A DNA stretch of 64,000 nucleotides from Elmis aenea (lineage: Eukaryota; Arthropoda; Insecta; Coleoptera; Elmidae), in NCBI GenBank assembly GCA_947652605.1, contig OX393579.1, forward strand, positions 46,568,970 through 46,632,969. The letters run 5' to 3'. How positions within the stretch are numbered: position 1 is the first letter of the stretch; each line of letters opens with the position of its first letter. Below, piece by piece: positions 1 through 12,384 of the stretch. The translations under genes were made by a program, and so were the position numbers. A model generated the notes under the pieces. It was not told the DNA's origin. It did not search any database and was given only the letters and a program-made list of their open reading frames with translations.

Positions 1-300
1 GTGTTAAATTAGAATCTAAAATCAAAATTGGAACAATCTTCTCCCGATAGCAAGACATTTATAAAAAATCAACATTTTCATTTTCGATTATATTTTTTTG
101 AGTATTTTCCGAACATTGTAATTAATGTCGTGTTTCAATTTTGACACTATTATTGCACTTTTGTAGGTGGATTTAAAAAATCAATTCAAAATACTTCGTA
201 TTAGATTATGAAGTCACTGTATTGGTATTGCTTATTTTATTTTATTTCCAACGATGTAACAGTATAAAAAACCTTCATAATGTTTGAGGTAAAAAATATG

Positions 301-555
301 TTTTCCGACGACCACTATGTAAAGCGAGTAATTTCGCACGACTTACTACAACTGAAAATGACAAATTGCGCATGACACTGGAAATTGTGTGCAAAATGCA
401 CTTTGCACACAATTTCCGCTACTTTACACACGCTAAACGCGCTGTCAAGCAAATCTAACCTCACAAGTGTCAAGTGTCACCAACGTCAAAAAAATGTTAT
501 TTTCACAATTTTTTTGCAGAATTAATGATCATTTGTCTAACTGGTCGTCGGAAAA
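301..555. mobile_element. MITE with 13-bp TIRs TTTTCCGACGACC
   Basis: Perfect inverted termini TTTTCCGACGACC (301-313) and GGTCGTCGGAAAA (543-555) bound a 255-bp non-coding segment. It contains an internal 16-bp-arm palindrome at 380-417. No ORF is present. The flanking hairpin at 560-682 may belong to the same composite element. Confidence 0.7.
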
Positions 556-559
556 GCAT

Positions 560-682
560 AGTGTACAACACGTGCTGAAAGAATATTTCACACTCGCATG
601 ACTGAGCCACTCGCCTGACGGCTCGTGGCTCAACTGTCATACTCGTGTGAAATATTCAACTTTCAGCACTAGTTGTACAATA
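560..682. repeat. long imperfect palindrome (hairpin)
   Basis: Left arm TGTACAAC..CGTGCTGAAAG..AATATTTCACACTCG is mirrored on the right, ending in CTTTCAGCACTAGTTGTACA. The arms are about 50 bp with a small GC-rich centre. Typical of a foldback MITE. Confidence 0.7.
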
Positions 683-1719
683 TACTATTTCGAACAACTG
701 ACGGCTATGAAACAAACAAAAACTATCGGCGCTTGTTTTTGACGCATTTTCATTGTTTCTTTTGTGTCATAGCTGTCAATTGTAACTTTTTTATTGCACA
801 TTTCATCTAAAATATTTTTTTTTATAGTATTGGAAAGGTAATAAAAATGCAATCAATGCATTGATAATCAAATACGGTGTTCGTTTTTTTTTAAGTGTCT
901 TAAACTATCAAAGTTTCAATACACTATAATGTACAAAGGGTGCAAAAAAATAAATTGAAAAATATAGATTCATTTCTATGCCTGACGATCAGGAAGAGGC
1001 ATCCCAATTTTAATTTCAAAAACTTGTTCGACAACGAAGTCTGCAACTTATCTCTAATTTAACCAACTTCGTATCTCTCATAATAAGTAAAATTTCTATA
1101 CTGTTCATATTTATCCTGAATGCATTGCACATTCGCGGGAAAAAACAGGTTAAAAATTGCAAAATTTGTAATCTATACAGAAAAAACAATGTCATAGTTT
1201 AAAAGTTTGCAATATCAAGTCTCCTTAACAGTTTTAGTAAATATACAGCGAAATCTGGAAAATTTCAAGCTTTTAAAGCTACACAACAGGAAAATTGTAA
1301 TGAAGTTAGAAAATTGAGTCGGTAATGATCATCGAGCGAGACATTTGTTGATAATTTTTAATTAAACCTAAGCTTTTTATTTATAATTAAAGCCAATTTT
1401 GACGGATTTAGATCGTAATCGATTGTTTTCCAAGATGTATTTATTTCTACGTTGGTTCTACTTCGAGTGTGTAAGTGTAAAGATATGTCTCTCGTTATTG
1501 TAGGCAGATTGTGAATTCATAATTTTGAGAGATAAAATTTTATTTTCCATGCAATGATAAAGTTTGTACCTTCCAAAAGACACGTGCCCAATCATAAGGT
1601 GTTTCATTTCCGTTTGGTAATGCAACAACAACAACTACCCAAATTTGAGATTTGTGGCGATGTGTCCAGAGTAAAGAAAATGGTTTATCTAATTTGCTGC
1701 AGGTAATTTTGACTTTTTT
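683..1719. other. A/T-rich non-coding stretch
   Basis: No ORF, RNA gene or clear repeat boundary seen. Confidence 0.5.
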
Positions 1720-2235
1720 GAAGTTTTCGAAGTCGAATTTGATAATGATGCGTTAAAATCGCTGGTGGTGTCTAACCCTAGATTAAGCATACACGAATTA
1801 TCAGACAGACCAGGGTCCACCACAACAACTCCTAATCAAAATGTGTATTTGATGGAACATAAAAAAAACTACGAAAACCGTTACCTCTGAAATTTATTCT
1901 AACCAACTACAAAGGCCACATGCTGAATTATTGCTAAAAAGGGCATATTTATTGAACGGAAAGAAATTTATTTTTTATCATGATAATGCTAGACCTATGC
2001 AACAATCACTAAAAAAAAAGACAGTTTGAGTGGGAACTTTCACCACATCCATTTTAATCAATCGATATTGATTTATCTATGATTTGCTCAGTTCTTAGGG
2101 AGCATTCGTTGGCAAAAAATTATTTCAAATCTGTAGCTGATGTCGGAAGTTCCTTAAAGCCTTATTTTTTTACACGTTGACTATGGTTTTATAACAAATA
2201 GATTTGAATTTTAGGAAAATATTGCATCGTTAATA
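1720..2235 (+). pseudogene. degenerate mariner-family transposase, internally deleted
   Basis: In one frame a helix-turn-helix-like piece reads ALKSLVVSNPRLSIHELSD. After a gap comes TSEIYSNQLQRPHAELLL and then KKFIFYHDNARP, the block around the second catalytic Asp of mariner transposases. Downstream, frameshifted traces of the C-terminal region (WELSPHP, REHSLAKNYFKSVADV) follow. Normal mariner transposases are about 345 residues; here the stretch between the HTH and the catalytic core is missing and several stops are present. It is a dead relic. The irritans-like subfamily is a guess from the FYHDNARP spelling. Confidence 0.8.
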
Positions 2236-2279
2236 ATGATAGCATTTATGTACTCGATTAAGAAATAAAAGTTTGTTTT

Positions 2280-3295
2280 ATTTATTTCGTCATGAGTCCC
2301 TCTACTGTTAGGTGTAGGACTGTTGAGTTGTGTTGTGCTGAATTTTTCCATGTTTTTCTGTCTTGTGCTAGCGTTTTTATATATTTCCATCTGATGTTTC
2401 TATCCGCTGCTGCTTTTTTAACTTCGTCGCCAGGTTTTTCTCGGTCTACCTCTTTTGTTTTTCCTGTGATCTTGCTTCATAGGCTTTTCTGGTAAACCTT
2501 TCTTCTTTCATCCTATAAATGTGACCCAAACATCCCAGCTGTCTTTCTTGAATTTTTGTGTCAACTGATTTTATCTTTAATTGTTCTCCATATGTTTCAT
2601 TTCTGATTCTATTTTTTCGGTTTTTCCTTCTGCTGCATTCACACGGCTACTATTTTTGTTTGTGAGTGTCCATGTTTCACTTCCGTATAAAAGTGCCGGA
2701 GTTACCACCTTTTTGACCACTTCCACTTTTGTTCGTTTTGGGACTTCTTTATTTCCAAAAATGCTGTTCTTAAAACGTTAAATATTCTTCCCACATTTCC
2801 TGTCCTTTCGCTTATTTCCTTGTCCACTCCTGCATTGTTCTCTATGATCACTCCTAAATATTAAGTTTTCTACCTGTGCCAACCTAAGCCCATTTAAAGT
2901 AATGTTATGCTCTTTGTTCTCTGTTGTATGTAACGATCATAGTTTTAGTTTTTCTGTATTTATTTTCATATTGTTTTTTTCCAATTCCTGGTTTAGAGTG
3001 TCTAGATTATGTTGCAGATTCTTTTCTGTTTCCGCGACCAAGACCATGTCGTCTGCGAACATTAGCTCAGTTATGTTTATTTTTTCCATTTCCAGTTACC
3101 TAGGTGAAACAATCGCATTTTTTGTTTTACTTCTATGATTACGCCATCTAAAACAACTGCGAATAATAATGGACTGAGCACGCATCCTTGTTTCAAGCCC
3201 TCTTTTGTTTCAAACTCTGCCGATTCTTCATTCTGGGTTCTTACAATATTTACCATTCTTTCGTAGTTTGTTTTAAACCTCAAATTAAATGAATA
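2280..3295 (-). mobile_element. 5'-truncated non-LTR retrotransposon, RT and 3' end
   Basis: On the - strand an RT block GLKQGCVLSPLLFAVVLDG (about 3150-3220) is followed, after a frameshift, by the polymerase motif MFADDMVLVAETEK (about 3025-3062). Then comes the usual post-RT tail and an A/T-rich 3' end near 2280. Several frameshifts and stops show that it is dead. The last 300 bp match, in opposite orientation, the LINE piece at 44775-45600 (shared end: ...CTAACAGTAGA then CTCATGAC then AAATAAATAAA), so both come from one family. Confidence 0.85.
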
Positions 3296-4602
3296 CTTAT
3301 GTGTACCCCTATTGTCCTACCTAAAACTTTGCACTTCATAGAAAAAAGCAAACAAAATTTGATCCGAAATATTAAATTATTACTCAAAAAGCTCGCAAAT
3401 TTCGAAATAATAAAACACGGAACGCGTTAAGAAACAATACTCCATAGATTTTAAACGAATTATTGGAAGGATTAGTCAGATCCCAAGCGTTTATCGACGA
3501 GACGAAACTGTGTGGCAAAGACCGAAAATTCCAAATTGTTTCATCACGCAGGCAAATTTTGATCGACTGTTGTGGTTTAACTCAGGTATATTACAAATAT
3601 TTTCTCCTTTTTTATCCTCTTGTTGTACGTAAAAGCGGTAAACCGACTCACTGAGTCACCCCACATCTAATTACCTACTACAACTATAATAATTACGGTT
3701 TATTTCCGTCTATTGCTCCTTCATTGCGTGCACAGTCCTTAAAATGTTAGAAATTGTCGTAATGCTGTCCGCTATTTGATGAGCCACCCACGTGTTCAAA
3801 CTTAAAACCTGTTTGTCACTATGAAAAAGTCATAGCGTCGATTTAAAGACTTAAAAGTCTTGTAAACCTCTCCCAGACTTTTTATTATTTTATATAACTA
3901 AATTTTTACATCGAAATTGCTAAATTGTAAGCAAGTTACTAAGTTTAAACGTACAATTCAGTACCAGATCCTTTACCGGTGCGGTAAAATTGTACGGTGT
4001 AAACATGACTGGGTAACATGGGAACCTTTTCACACGGTCTGACCTGCCTTAGCTCTAAGACATTTTAGTCATCGTTAGGGATGATAAAAACTCTAATTTC
4101 TTTATTATTAACTGTTTAGTTACACAACTTTTCTTGTTTGGTTGAAGGATCGCCGTGTTCTAGTTGAAAAGATCTTTATTAATTTATCTAAATAGTTGGA
4201 TTAACACGTTAGGAAATTCCGAATGACCTATATTCTGATTACTTGAAGTGATAAACACAGGTTGGGTTGGGCGTTTCTCGAGTTACCTGGATAGATCGGG
4301 TCCGCTTGTGATATTAAAACGATTAGAGTGACTCTTGCACAACTTACAGATCGAATTACTTTATGACGGAGCGTAAACAGAACACCAAAAGGAAGTAAAC
4401 AAGGTTTTCGTTGCACATGCATGCGAGTTCCCCGGAAATGTTGCACAATGTTAATCTCTCATTTAGTTTAATTAAAATCGATCTGTGTATATGAGGAAGC
4501 AAAGCTGTTGGACGATTTTAAGAGAGGGTATCACTTACATAACAAAATTTTGTTGTGCCGTATTGTGACACCCCGCCTGATATCAATTATTTTATTTTAC
4601 TT
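3296..4602. other. non-coding stretch, nothing recognised
   Basis: Scattered short ORFs show no recognisable domains or splice structure. Confidence 0.5.
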
Positions 4603-4640
4603 CAATGTTATTTCATTTACTTTTAAATGAAATAACATTG
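4603..4640. repeat. perfect 17-bp-arm hairpin with CTTT loop
   Basis: CAATGTTATTTCATTTA, a 4-base loop, then its exact complement. A/T-rich, with no U-run context. Likely the core of a small inverted-repeat element rather than a regulator. Confidence 0.7.
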
Positions 4641-5490
4641 CAACAAATGCTGACACATCAGTTACTAAAACATGTAACACTTCAAAAGGGCCAAGTTATG
4701 AGGATTTCAACTTTATTAAAACACATTAACGTTAAAATATTACGGTCATAACTTGGGTCCTACAGCGCCAGCATTTGGGTTTCGTCAATCAACAAACGAT
4801 TGGTTGATAAAGTTGTACATCATAAGTAGAACAAACTACTCGCACAAATATGTGTTTATAGGAAAGAATAACAAAGATGCAACTACAATAAAAAAGGGAC
4901 AGCAACAGGGAACCCAAAATCTTGGGACGGTCGCGCAGGGGTAGTTAGGAACCAACCACCGAAAAATGTACAGCCAGTCGAAAAAAAAAGGAGTTGGTTG
5001 TAAAAATTGTTGTTTTATTTGTTTCTTACTGTGTACCAATTGCTCTAGACCCGTGTACTACGTAAAACAACGTTTAAGGGTCTAATCATCATGCAAAGAC
5101 GATCACGAGCCATAATTAACAACAATAAATATAAGAGTAATAAGAACTCTTCCACAAAAGTGCGGCCTATGTACAGTACGGTCCGTCACATATCTTAATG
5201 TACCAGAATTTAACGTAGATTAGGATACAAATAAGCTAAATTATTCAAAAAGAGCTAAGCTTCCATTCTTTTTCTGCGTTTCCTTTATGTTTCCAAGTTT
5301 TATTTTATTACAAAGAGAGGAAGTCAAGCATTAACGTTGCAGAGAGTAATTAGACTTCGTTCATTTTACAAGGGTTTGCATTTTTAATAAGTGTATCGTC
5401 TTCCAACAATATAACTTGCTTTTACAGAGACAAATACATACAATTTCTGCCTGTCTTCGTGTGATTTATGGATAATTTTATATTTTTAAA
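4641..5490. other. non-coding stretch before hAT element
   Basis: No gene supported. A loose inverted pair CCAAGTTATGAGG / CATAACTTGGG lies around 4690-4760. Confidence 0.45.
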
Positions 5491-6659
5491 CAGGGTTGAG
5501 CAGATTTAAATCAATTGATTTAAATCACGATTTAAATCATGATTTAAATCAAGTGATTTTTAAAAAAAAATTATCAATTTAAATCACAAATTATATGAGT
5601 ACAATATAATATTTATAATAAAACAAAATTGTAATACTATTAGTAATTAAATACACGAAATGTTGAATAAACCATATCAATTTGCTCTTGTAAAGTAATA
5701 TTCATTGTGGATATGCATTAATTCAAAAAATAAATGACAAGTTTTTGGCATTAGCGAAGTGAACAGTCAGTTTTTTCAATTTCCACGGCACTCTATTGCT
5801 TCAATAACGATTTGAAGAAAAATGTCGAATATCTCGTAAAGTATGAGTGTTGGGTATAGGACATACTTAACAAAATATGAAGCTCTTTTAAAGACGAATT
5901 CGATGACATAAAAAAATACAGGGGTTTGCATTTGAAAAAATCGAGTTACGAGCTTTTTAAAATCATGGAAGTTGCCACCTATTTATAAACACTCCTGTAT
6001 GTGTGATTCAAATTTTTTCATATCAAGCGAACAGAGAAATTTTTTCTGCATGTCCATACCAAATTAAAACTGTACTTCAAAATAACTTCAGGAGAATTTT
6101 TTAAATAAAGACTTAGAACCTTGAATAATTTAGAAAATTTTTTTTTTTTTACAACGCCGTATAAAAACCTGTAGTATTTTACATTGATGCAAAGCTAAAA
6201 TTAAGGCGGTCAAAAATATTAAATAAAAAATTGGGTGTTGTATTTGAAATATAAAAGTTGCTATTAGTTCCAGAAAGGTTACTCACCCTGTATATTTGAA
6301 AATGTTTTTATTGTGTTGTTTAGAAAAAACTGTATAAAATAGCATTTGATTCAACTTCATATCTCAAGCCGTTTAGCCACAATCGACCGATCCCGCACTA
6401 ATGACTCACCCTGTACATAATTAATTAAACATCACCATTTAGCACTGATTTTTTCAAAATTCTTAATCATTATATTTAATTTTTCATTTTGACAAAAATT
6501 CACCAATGAATTAAATATATTGGTTATTAAATATATTAGCACAAAACAGAAATAGCATGTGAATATGTCACTAAATTCGATAATATGGTACATTTGATTT
6601 AAATCAAATAAATCGATTTTTTTGATTTAAAAAAAAAATGATGATTTTTATCCACCCTG
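5491..6659. mobile_element. non-autonomous hAT element with 8-bp TSD
   Basis: Termini CAGGGTTGAGCAGATTTAA... and ...GATTTTTATCCACCCTG are inverted. Identical 8-bp duplications TTTTTAAA lie at 5483-5490 and 6660-6667. Subterminal runs of GATTTAAATC are characteristic of this MITE type. No transposase is left; much of the interior is a second repeat (5672-6416). Confidence 0.85.
5672..6416 (+). repeat. interspersed repeat, copy 1 (ends CTCACCCTGTA)
   Basis: Nearly collinear over about 745 bp with 56148-56893. Shared blocks include TCAATTTGCTCTTGT at the start, CACGGCACTCTATTGCTTC-like sequence and GACTCACCCTGTA at the end. It lies wholly inside the hAT element, so it either inserted there or was captured. 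No coding potential. Confidence 0.8.
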
Positions 6660-6919
6660 TTTTTAAATGCCAGAGAACGAATCTTTTTTAAAGTTTAAGT
6701 TTTGTAAGTCATGTGAATTATTTTGGTGTCGATTTAAAGTTGATATTAAGCGATAAAATTGAATAACGCAAATGCACAAGCGCGAAGTGTCAAACTTTAT
6801 TTTTTTACATTTATCATTGGAATTGAAAGCAAACGTTTGTACTAAAAAAGCATTTACAATCTTTGAGTATCGCATTCACCAAGTTGTTATAACTAAAATT
6901 GAATTCAAAATGTGAAGTT

Positions 6920-7451
6920 CTTGGAGCCGCACACGATTGTAGAGCGCACCAAGATCGCAATTTTGTTTCTGGAAAATAATCGATCAATCGTCAATTCATA
7001 GAAAACATTTAACTCCGCTTGGGGTGACATTACGGCCACAAAGATTTAGGGCCTTATTTTTAACTCCTACAGTTAACGGGAAACGATAAAGGGCAATGCT
7101 TCAGAATTTTTTTAATGCCACGGCTAATAGAAGAAGGCGCCAGGAACAACTGGTTCCAACAGGATGGTTCAACAGCACATACAGCGAGAGAAACAATGCA
7201 AATTTTGAGGCGAGACTTTCTAAATCGACTGATCGCGTAAATCGGCGATATAATATGGCCACCTCGTTCGCCAGATTTGAGTCCATCTCACTTTTTCCTT
7301 GTGGGGCTTAATATAGGAAAAAGTGTACGTCAATAAGCCACAAAATTTACAGCAGTTGAAAGCAAATATTCGAGCGGAAATTGTATTGATATCACAGGAA
7401 ACGCTAGGAAGGGCAATGGAAAATTCCATGAAAAGAGCATACTCCTGCGTA
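6920..7451 (+). pseudogene. mariner-like (Tc1/mariner superfamily) transposase relic, 5' part
   Basis: One frame, with stops, reads NNWFQQDGSTAHTARETMQ, then GDIIWPPRSPDLSPSHFFLWG, then KVYVNKPQNLQQLKANIRAEI. These are the second and third catalytic blocks of mariner-like transposases. The third catalytic Asp, normally in a SPCDFFLWG-like block, is His here (SPSHFFLWG). In-frame stops (after NRLIA and in LI-stop-EKVYV) also kill it. The C-terminal tail is split by the MITE at 7452-8026 and resumes at 8027. Confidence 0.8.
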
Positions 7452-8026
7452 CAGGGTGGTCCAAATTCAATGGGATTACATGGGTATCTCGCTTCATAGT
7501 CAAGATAGAGGAAAGGTTAAATTACCCAAATAGGCAGTTTTTTTGAGACAAACTCAGAACGGTTCTCAAATACATTCTATCATTTACGGTTTTCTTGTTT
7601 TTTTTTTTTGTAAATAAATACATCAACCCTTATATATTTGGAATGGAAAATAATAAAAAAATAAAATAGGTCATAGCCAACTATAGCTTCCATTTTAAAA
7701 AAAGGTAAGTTTGTGTCATAACTTTTTAACGGAGAGCGTAAAAATTTTTTGTTAGTGCTATCAAAGTTTACATAAAAATATCTTAAAATAATCTTCATAC
7801 ACTTTTTCGATATTTAAAACAATAACGGAGATATGACACATTATGAATATAACAAAAAAAAAACAGTTTTTCTTTAATAACTCAAAAACCGGAAATGATA
7901 AAATATTTTTGAAAACGGTTCTGAGTTTGTCCCAAAAAAACTGCACATTTTTGGTAATTGAACCGTTTCTCTATCTTGACTATTAAGCGAGATACCCATG
8001 TTTCCCATCGAATTTGGACCACCCTG
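7452..8026. mobile_element. 575-bp foldback MITE inserted at TA
   Basis: Long inverted termini start CAGGGTGGTCCAAATTCAAT and end GAATTTGGACCACCCTG, flanked by TA on both sides (7450-7451, 8027-8028). The arms extend more than 100 bp (GGGTATCTCGCTTCATAGTC / GACTATTAAGCGAGATACCC). No ORF. The TA target and CAGGGTG end fit Tc1/mariner-type MITEs. Confidence 0.85.
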
Positions 8027-8065
8027 TACATCACAATGGCTTACATTAACCTGATATCATTTTTT
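8027..8065 (+). pseudogene. mariner-like transposase relic, 3' part after MITE
   Basis: Removing the MITE and one TA joins TGCGTA to CATCACAATGGCTTACAT, giving CVHHNGLH. This matches the CIDNNGRHL-like end of these transposases, so the piece continues 6920-7451. Confidence 0.65.
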
Positions 8066-11000
8066 GCAGGTATGTAGGTAAATAAAATACCAAGTAATAA
8101 AATCTTATTTCCAACTTCACTTTTTTATTTACTACATTTCGTTCATAAGTTATATCGAAAGGCCAATATAAAAATCGCCATATTGGCTAGCAAACTTGGT
8201 CCATACGCTTCTAAATACGAAAATTGCTAGGTCCGGTCTTAAAATATATAGGCGCATATGCGCTTTGGTCAAACATCTTTTTCCTTTAGCTAGAAAAGGC
8301 ATTTAATGATAAAAAATGTGCTACAATATCGTACAGTACGCATACCTATATATTTAAAAATGTGTTTTTAACTCTAAATTAGGAGTTTACTAACCCATTT
8401 TTGGTAATGCAATAAAAGTTAATTCAATTCTCTACGTTTTAAAGGTTGATTAAACTCGAATTGGTAATAAAACTTTTGTAATTTTAACTTTAACTGGTTG
8501 AAAAATGCCACAAAAACAATAACCACTTTAACTTCATGGTTTTCCACATAGTTTATCTTCGACCTTTTTTCTAATCGGGTTATACAATGAAGTACATCAA
8601 TTTTTGACAACGGTTTAAAACGGTGACAACTCCTGGATGATATTTTAAGGTTTTCTATAACATTTAAAAACATTTGGTGTAGCAATTCGAAAACTCATTG
8701 TTATGTACGACATATCTATACTCGAAGAAATGTTGGAAAACTTTATAAAGCTTAATTAGATTTTAAAAAAAATTATTTAACGAGAGTGTTTAAACTTTAG
8801 CTTAATTTGTACATGGAATTTGAAATCATGAATTTTACATAGCACGAACTTAAGTCCAAAAAGCTTTAAGGATCACATATACTGCAAATAAAGACAAGTT
8901 CAGACCTGCATAGGTTTCACAATATTCAATCCCACCGTTATATACTGGTTTACAAATTAATTTATAACGCATTTGTTGTTTTTTTGTATTTGAATTAATG
9001 TTAGATTAACTAGAGGTTGTCCCAAATTCTGTTTATGTTAGTAGGGTTTTTCTAACAGAATTTTTTAACCGAGTGTAAACGTACAAGCATTAAACGCACT
9101 GGAGCTACCTAAAAGTATAAAAATAGATTCATAAAACTTAACCATCCTCTTCTTTCTAAAACCTTTGTAATTCTCATCCAACAGAACAAGTTATCCTCTC
9201 AACATGGTGGTCAAAATAGCGCCGATGCACCGAAGCCCGCAAGTAGAATAGAGATAGGATATCCCCACTTCTCCGTTTCCCATGGGTTGAGGTATGTGGC
9301 AGTAGTGTCAAGATTGTCTTTGTGACAACAACACAAAATGTTGTAAAAACAGTTAAAGACATTTTTTAGTTGTTCTTTTAAGTTTAAGTTTAATTTGTGT
9401 TTAATAAGGTCGGGATACATATAGTTTGTGATAACTGGAAGGTGTTCTGTTTAGGTTCCGCTTATTTTCGGATTACTTTTCTTACAAAAAAGGTAAATAA
9501 AAGCGTCCGTCTCGGAGAGGTGGTTTTTGTAGTGTTTGTTGAGTTTTAACAGCGAAGAAGCTTAAGGTATAGCTTCAGAAAAAGGGACGGCATGTGGTCA
9601 AATCGAATTACTTCGTGTTTGTCTATTAAGTCACCTTTTTGAATAACGTTTTGTTAGGTTTTTGGAGCTGTTTTGAATCAGCAGTGAGCATTTAATCAAT
9701 CATAGTACTGTATGCAAATTGCAGTGCCACTGTATGACCTTTGTCATTACGTTAAATGAAGATTTGTCGGGTGCGTCGTTGCTATTCTCTATGTTTAGCT
9801 CCATCAACAGGTTGCAAAAAGGTATTGAAGCGTGCACGCTGCTTATAAAACAGCTGCTCAATGAAATAATACTGTGAAATCTGCAAGTTCCCTACCGATT
9901 CTAAACTTATTCCATAAGCCTCTTTACGAATTCTTTTCGAATCCTTTATTGTTTACTTCTTGGTAACTCGTGCGCGATTGGTTTTAAATCCTGAACAGTT
10001 GTTCTTTATTTAGTTGAACAATGAGTCGTATATCAAATTACGTGCAACATAGTAAAAATAATCGACCAAACCACGCTAGCATGTTTTGCTATCGTACTGT
10101 TAATTGATAAGAATTTCATTTAATTTAACTTCGTTGAGCGGGTCAACTGGAAGCCCCAGTTCTGGCCAAGATTTCTTGGAGATTATCGACAAATAAAGTC
10201 GCTCGTCCATAAAATTTTGTATAATTTATAGAAGTACAGTGTACTTGAAGTAAAATTATATGCTTAATAGGCTATATAATGCACCGTCTGTAACAATTGA
10301 GTTCATGAACTAAGAAGTAAGTTTTGATATACCTTATAAATCGTCTTGGATTTCTTTATTTGCCAACATAAAATGGGAACGGGCACAGCGGCAGCTGTAG
10401 AATGCGTTAACGCTTATTCCAAATATAGCAAGTTCCAGTTTTGCAATAAACTTAATGTGTATGTAAATATTTTAAAGGCACTTTTAAATACATTGTTGAG
10501 AGAATACAGCATCCCAGCTTGTTTTGTAATGTGTGAGTTTGCGATATCGAATGTCCACCGGATAGAGTAACAAAAGAATCCAAAACGAAGCTTCTAAAAA
10601 TTTATTATTCACTTGTTTGATTAGCACTGGCCAGAAATTCTTCATTTTTGGTTGCATAAGAATATGTTTGAACAATTTTGACAAGCACACGTTTTTTTTT
10701 TTTAGTTGGTTATAAATCAAATCATTCTCAAAGCATCATTCACATAACTTTAATGCCAGCAAGATTATTTAAAATGCTAGTGACTGTGTTTTTCTAAAAA
10801 AAATACGTGTTAAGTGTTTGTCACTTTTTGCCATTCACTAATTTGTAAGGTAGCGAAAATTCTTGACAAAAAAGTGTTTCGCAAAGATAATTAATGTTCA
10901 GGAAATACCATTAGTCGATTTACTTCATAGTTAGTTTCTATCTGACCAGAAACTTCCATGAAATTTAGTTGAAATTCAGTGTAGGTTCTGACACACCAAA

Positions 11001-11107
11001 CTGGCAGTGAATCATACGGACGGTTTCAAAAATTAAGGCTACACTTAATAAATTCCAAAGATTTTTAGTCATTTTCCTAGAATTTGGTAAAGGTTTTACA
11101 TATTAAA
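8066..11107. other. 3-kb non-coding stretch
   Basis: A/T-rich with short meaningless ORFs on both strands. No exon, tRNA or element boundary could be supported. Confidence 0.45.
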
Positions 11108-11460
11108 TTTTCTGCGTCCGTCCAGAAAATCAGTTATTTCCGATCAATTTGGCTGAAAAATACATATTTACTGGCCTAGGCCAAAAAGTAGCTGGTTGCC
11201 ATGGTAATGAGTTGTTTTGTTGATTTGCGCTGTCAAAAAAGCGTCATTATACCACCACCTGTAGTTTGTTAAGTTATTGTTTAATTATGGATGGTGACGA
11301 CGATGATTTTGGTGTCATTGGTGTGGATGCAGAAAAAATATTGTACGTAAAACACTCGGAAAATGTCTTGACTGGACTCGTATGCTTTCAGAACTCGCCT
11401 ACGGCTCGTCCCAAAACTGTCACTCGTCCAGTAAAGCACCACTTTCCGGTCTTTTAACGT
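11108..11460 (+). repeat. ORF-bearing repeat, copy A
   Basis: Strongly similar to 16812-17215: shared TCTGCGTCCGTCCAGAAAATCAG-like start, AAAGTAGCTGGTTGCCATGG, GATTTGCGCTGTCAAA, and a conserved ATGGATGGTGAC start. The short ORF at 11287-11457 begins MDGDDDDFGV. The two copies share the ATG and first codons but differ downstream, so coding function is doubtful. No family recognised. Confidence 0.7.
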
Positions 11461-12216
11461 AAACAACTGTAAATTGTAAATATCAATGCTTCTATTTCTT
11501 TATGGATCATTTAAAGATATTTTAATTATCATTGGATTTCTCGTTACTAAAGGGGTGTAGTTTCACGACATCTTGATGTTTCATTAGCCGCAAAACTTTA
11601 TTTTAATCACTTATTCAACAAAAATGTTCAAGTGAAGAAGCAGGGCGAAAAGCGAAGATAGTCTTGCAAGGAAATGAGAATTAGAATAACTAATGTGTAA
11701 CAAGAATGAATAAAATAAAACCAAGTTATTTTAACTTCAAAATGTAACAACTTTGGACAGTCAACACAGGCATTAAAATAAATAAGTAAATTTAAGGCAA
11801 ATACAACCGACATCTGGTATACAATACAATTAATTCATTAAACCAAATAAACAAACAATTTTTCTGATGTACAACTCTAACAATAATACGATTAAATACA
11901 CCTGGCTCTTCAAACAAAACAAGGAAACAGCAATGTTGGCTTTATTTCAGTTACTAATTGTATCTTTTTATTTCTCTTTTCAACGTCCCGATTTCTCTAC
12001 AAACCCGATTAACGTTGTACATACATTCATGATGTTTGTTTATCAATTAAGATAAGCAAGACTTCATCATCATCCGTTTCAGAGACAATAAACAAGACAT
12101 TTATATGAGTCTAATATACATATGTCTGTATTTAATAACAAGCAAAACTACTACACTGATAAATGCTTGAATTATTTGAGCGAAGTTTAGTCAAAAATCA
12201 CTTAACTTTTATTTAA
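11461..12216. other. non-coding stretch
   Basis: Nothing recognised. Confidence 0.4.
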
Positions 12217-12332
12217 TGAAGAATATCTTGTTGAAATTCTCGACCAATTTCAAGACACTCGCTCCTACGACAGTAGCCATTGAGACGTGAGCCTTGACAC
12301 TGGTATAGCATTTCGGCAAGAGATTCTTGAAG
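12217..12332. mobile_element. short hairpin MITE, copy 1
   Basis: About 45-bp imperfect inverted arms (left AATATCTTGTTGAAATTCTC; right GGCAAGAGATTCTTGAAG). The same design recurs at 15375-15495 and 59608-59753. Confidence 0.55.
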
Positions 12333-12384
12333 AAAAGGTACATGATTTTCGATCAAGCTTGCTTATAAAAACATTACTTTCATG

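Noticed and set aside
3463..3654. 63-codon ORF MEGLVRSQAF...
   Set aside because: No similarity recognised and no gene structure around it.
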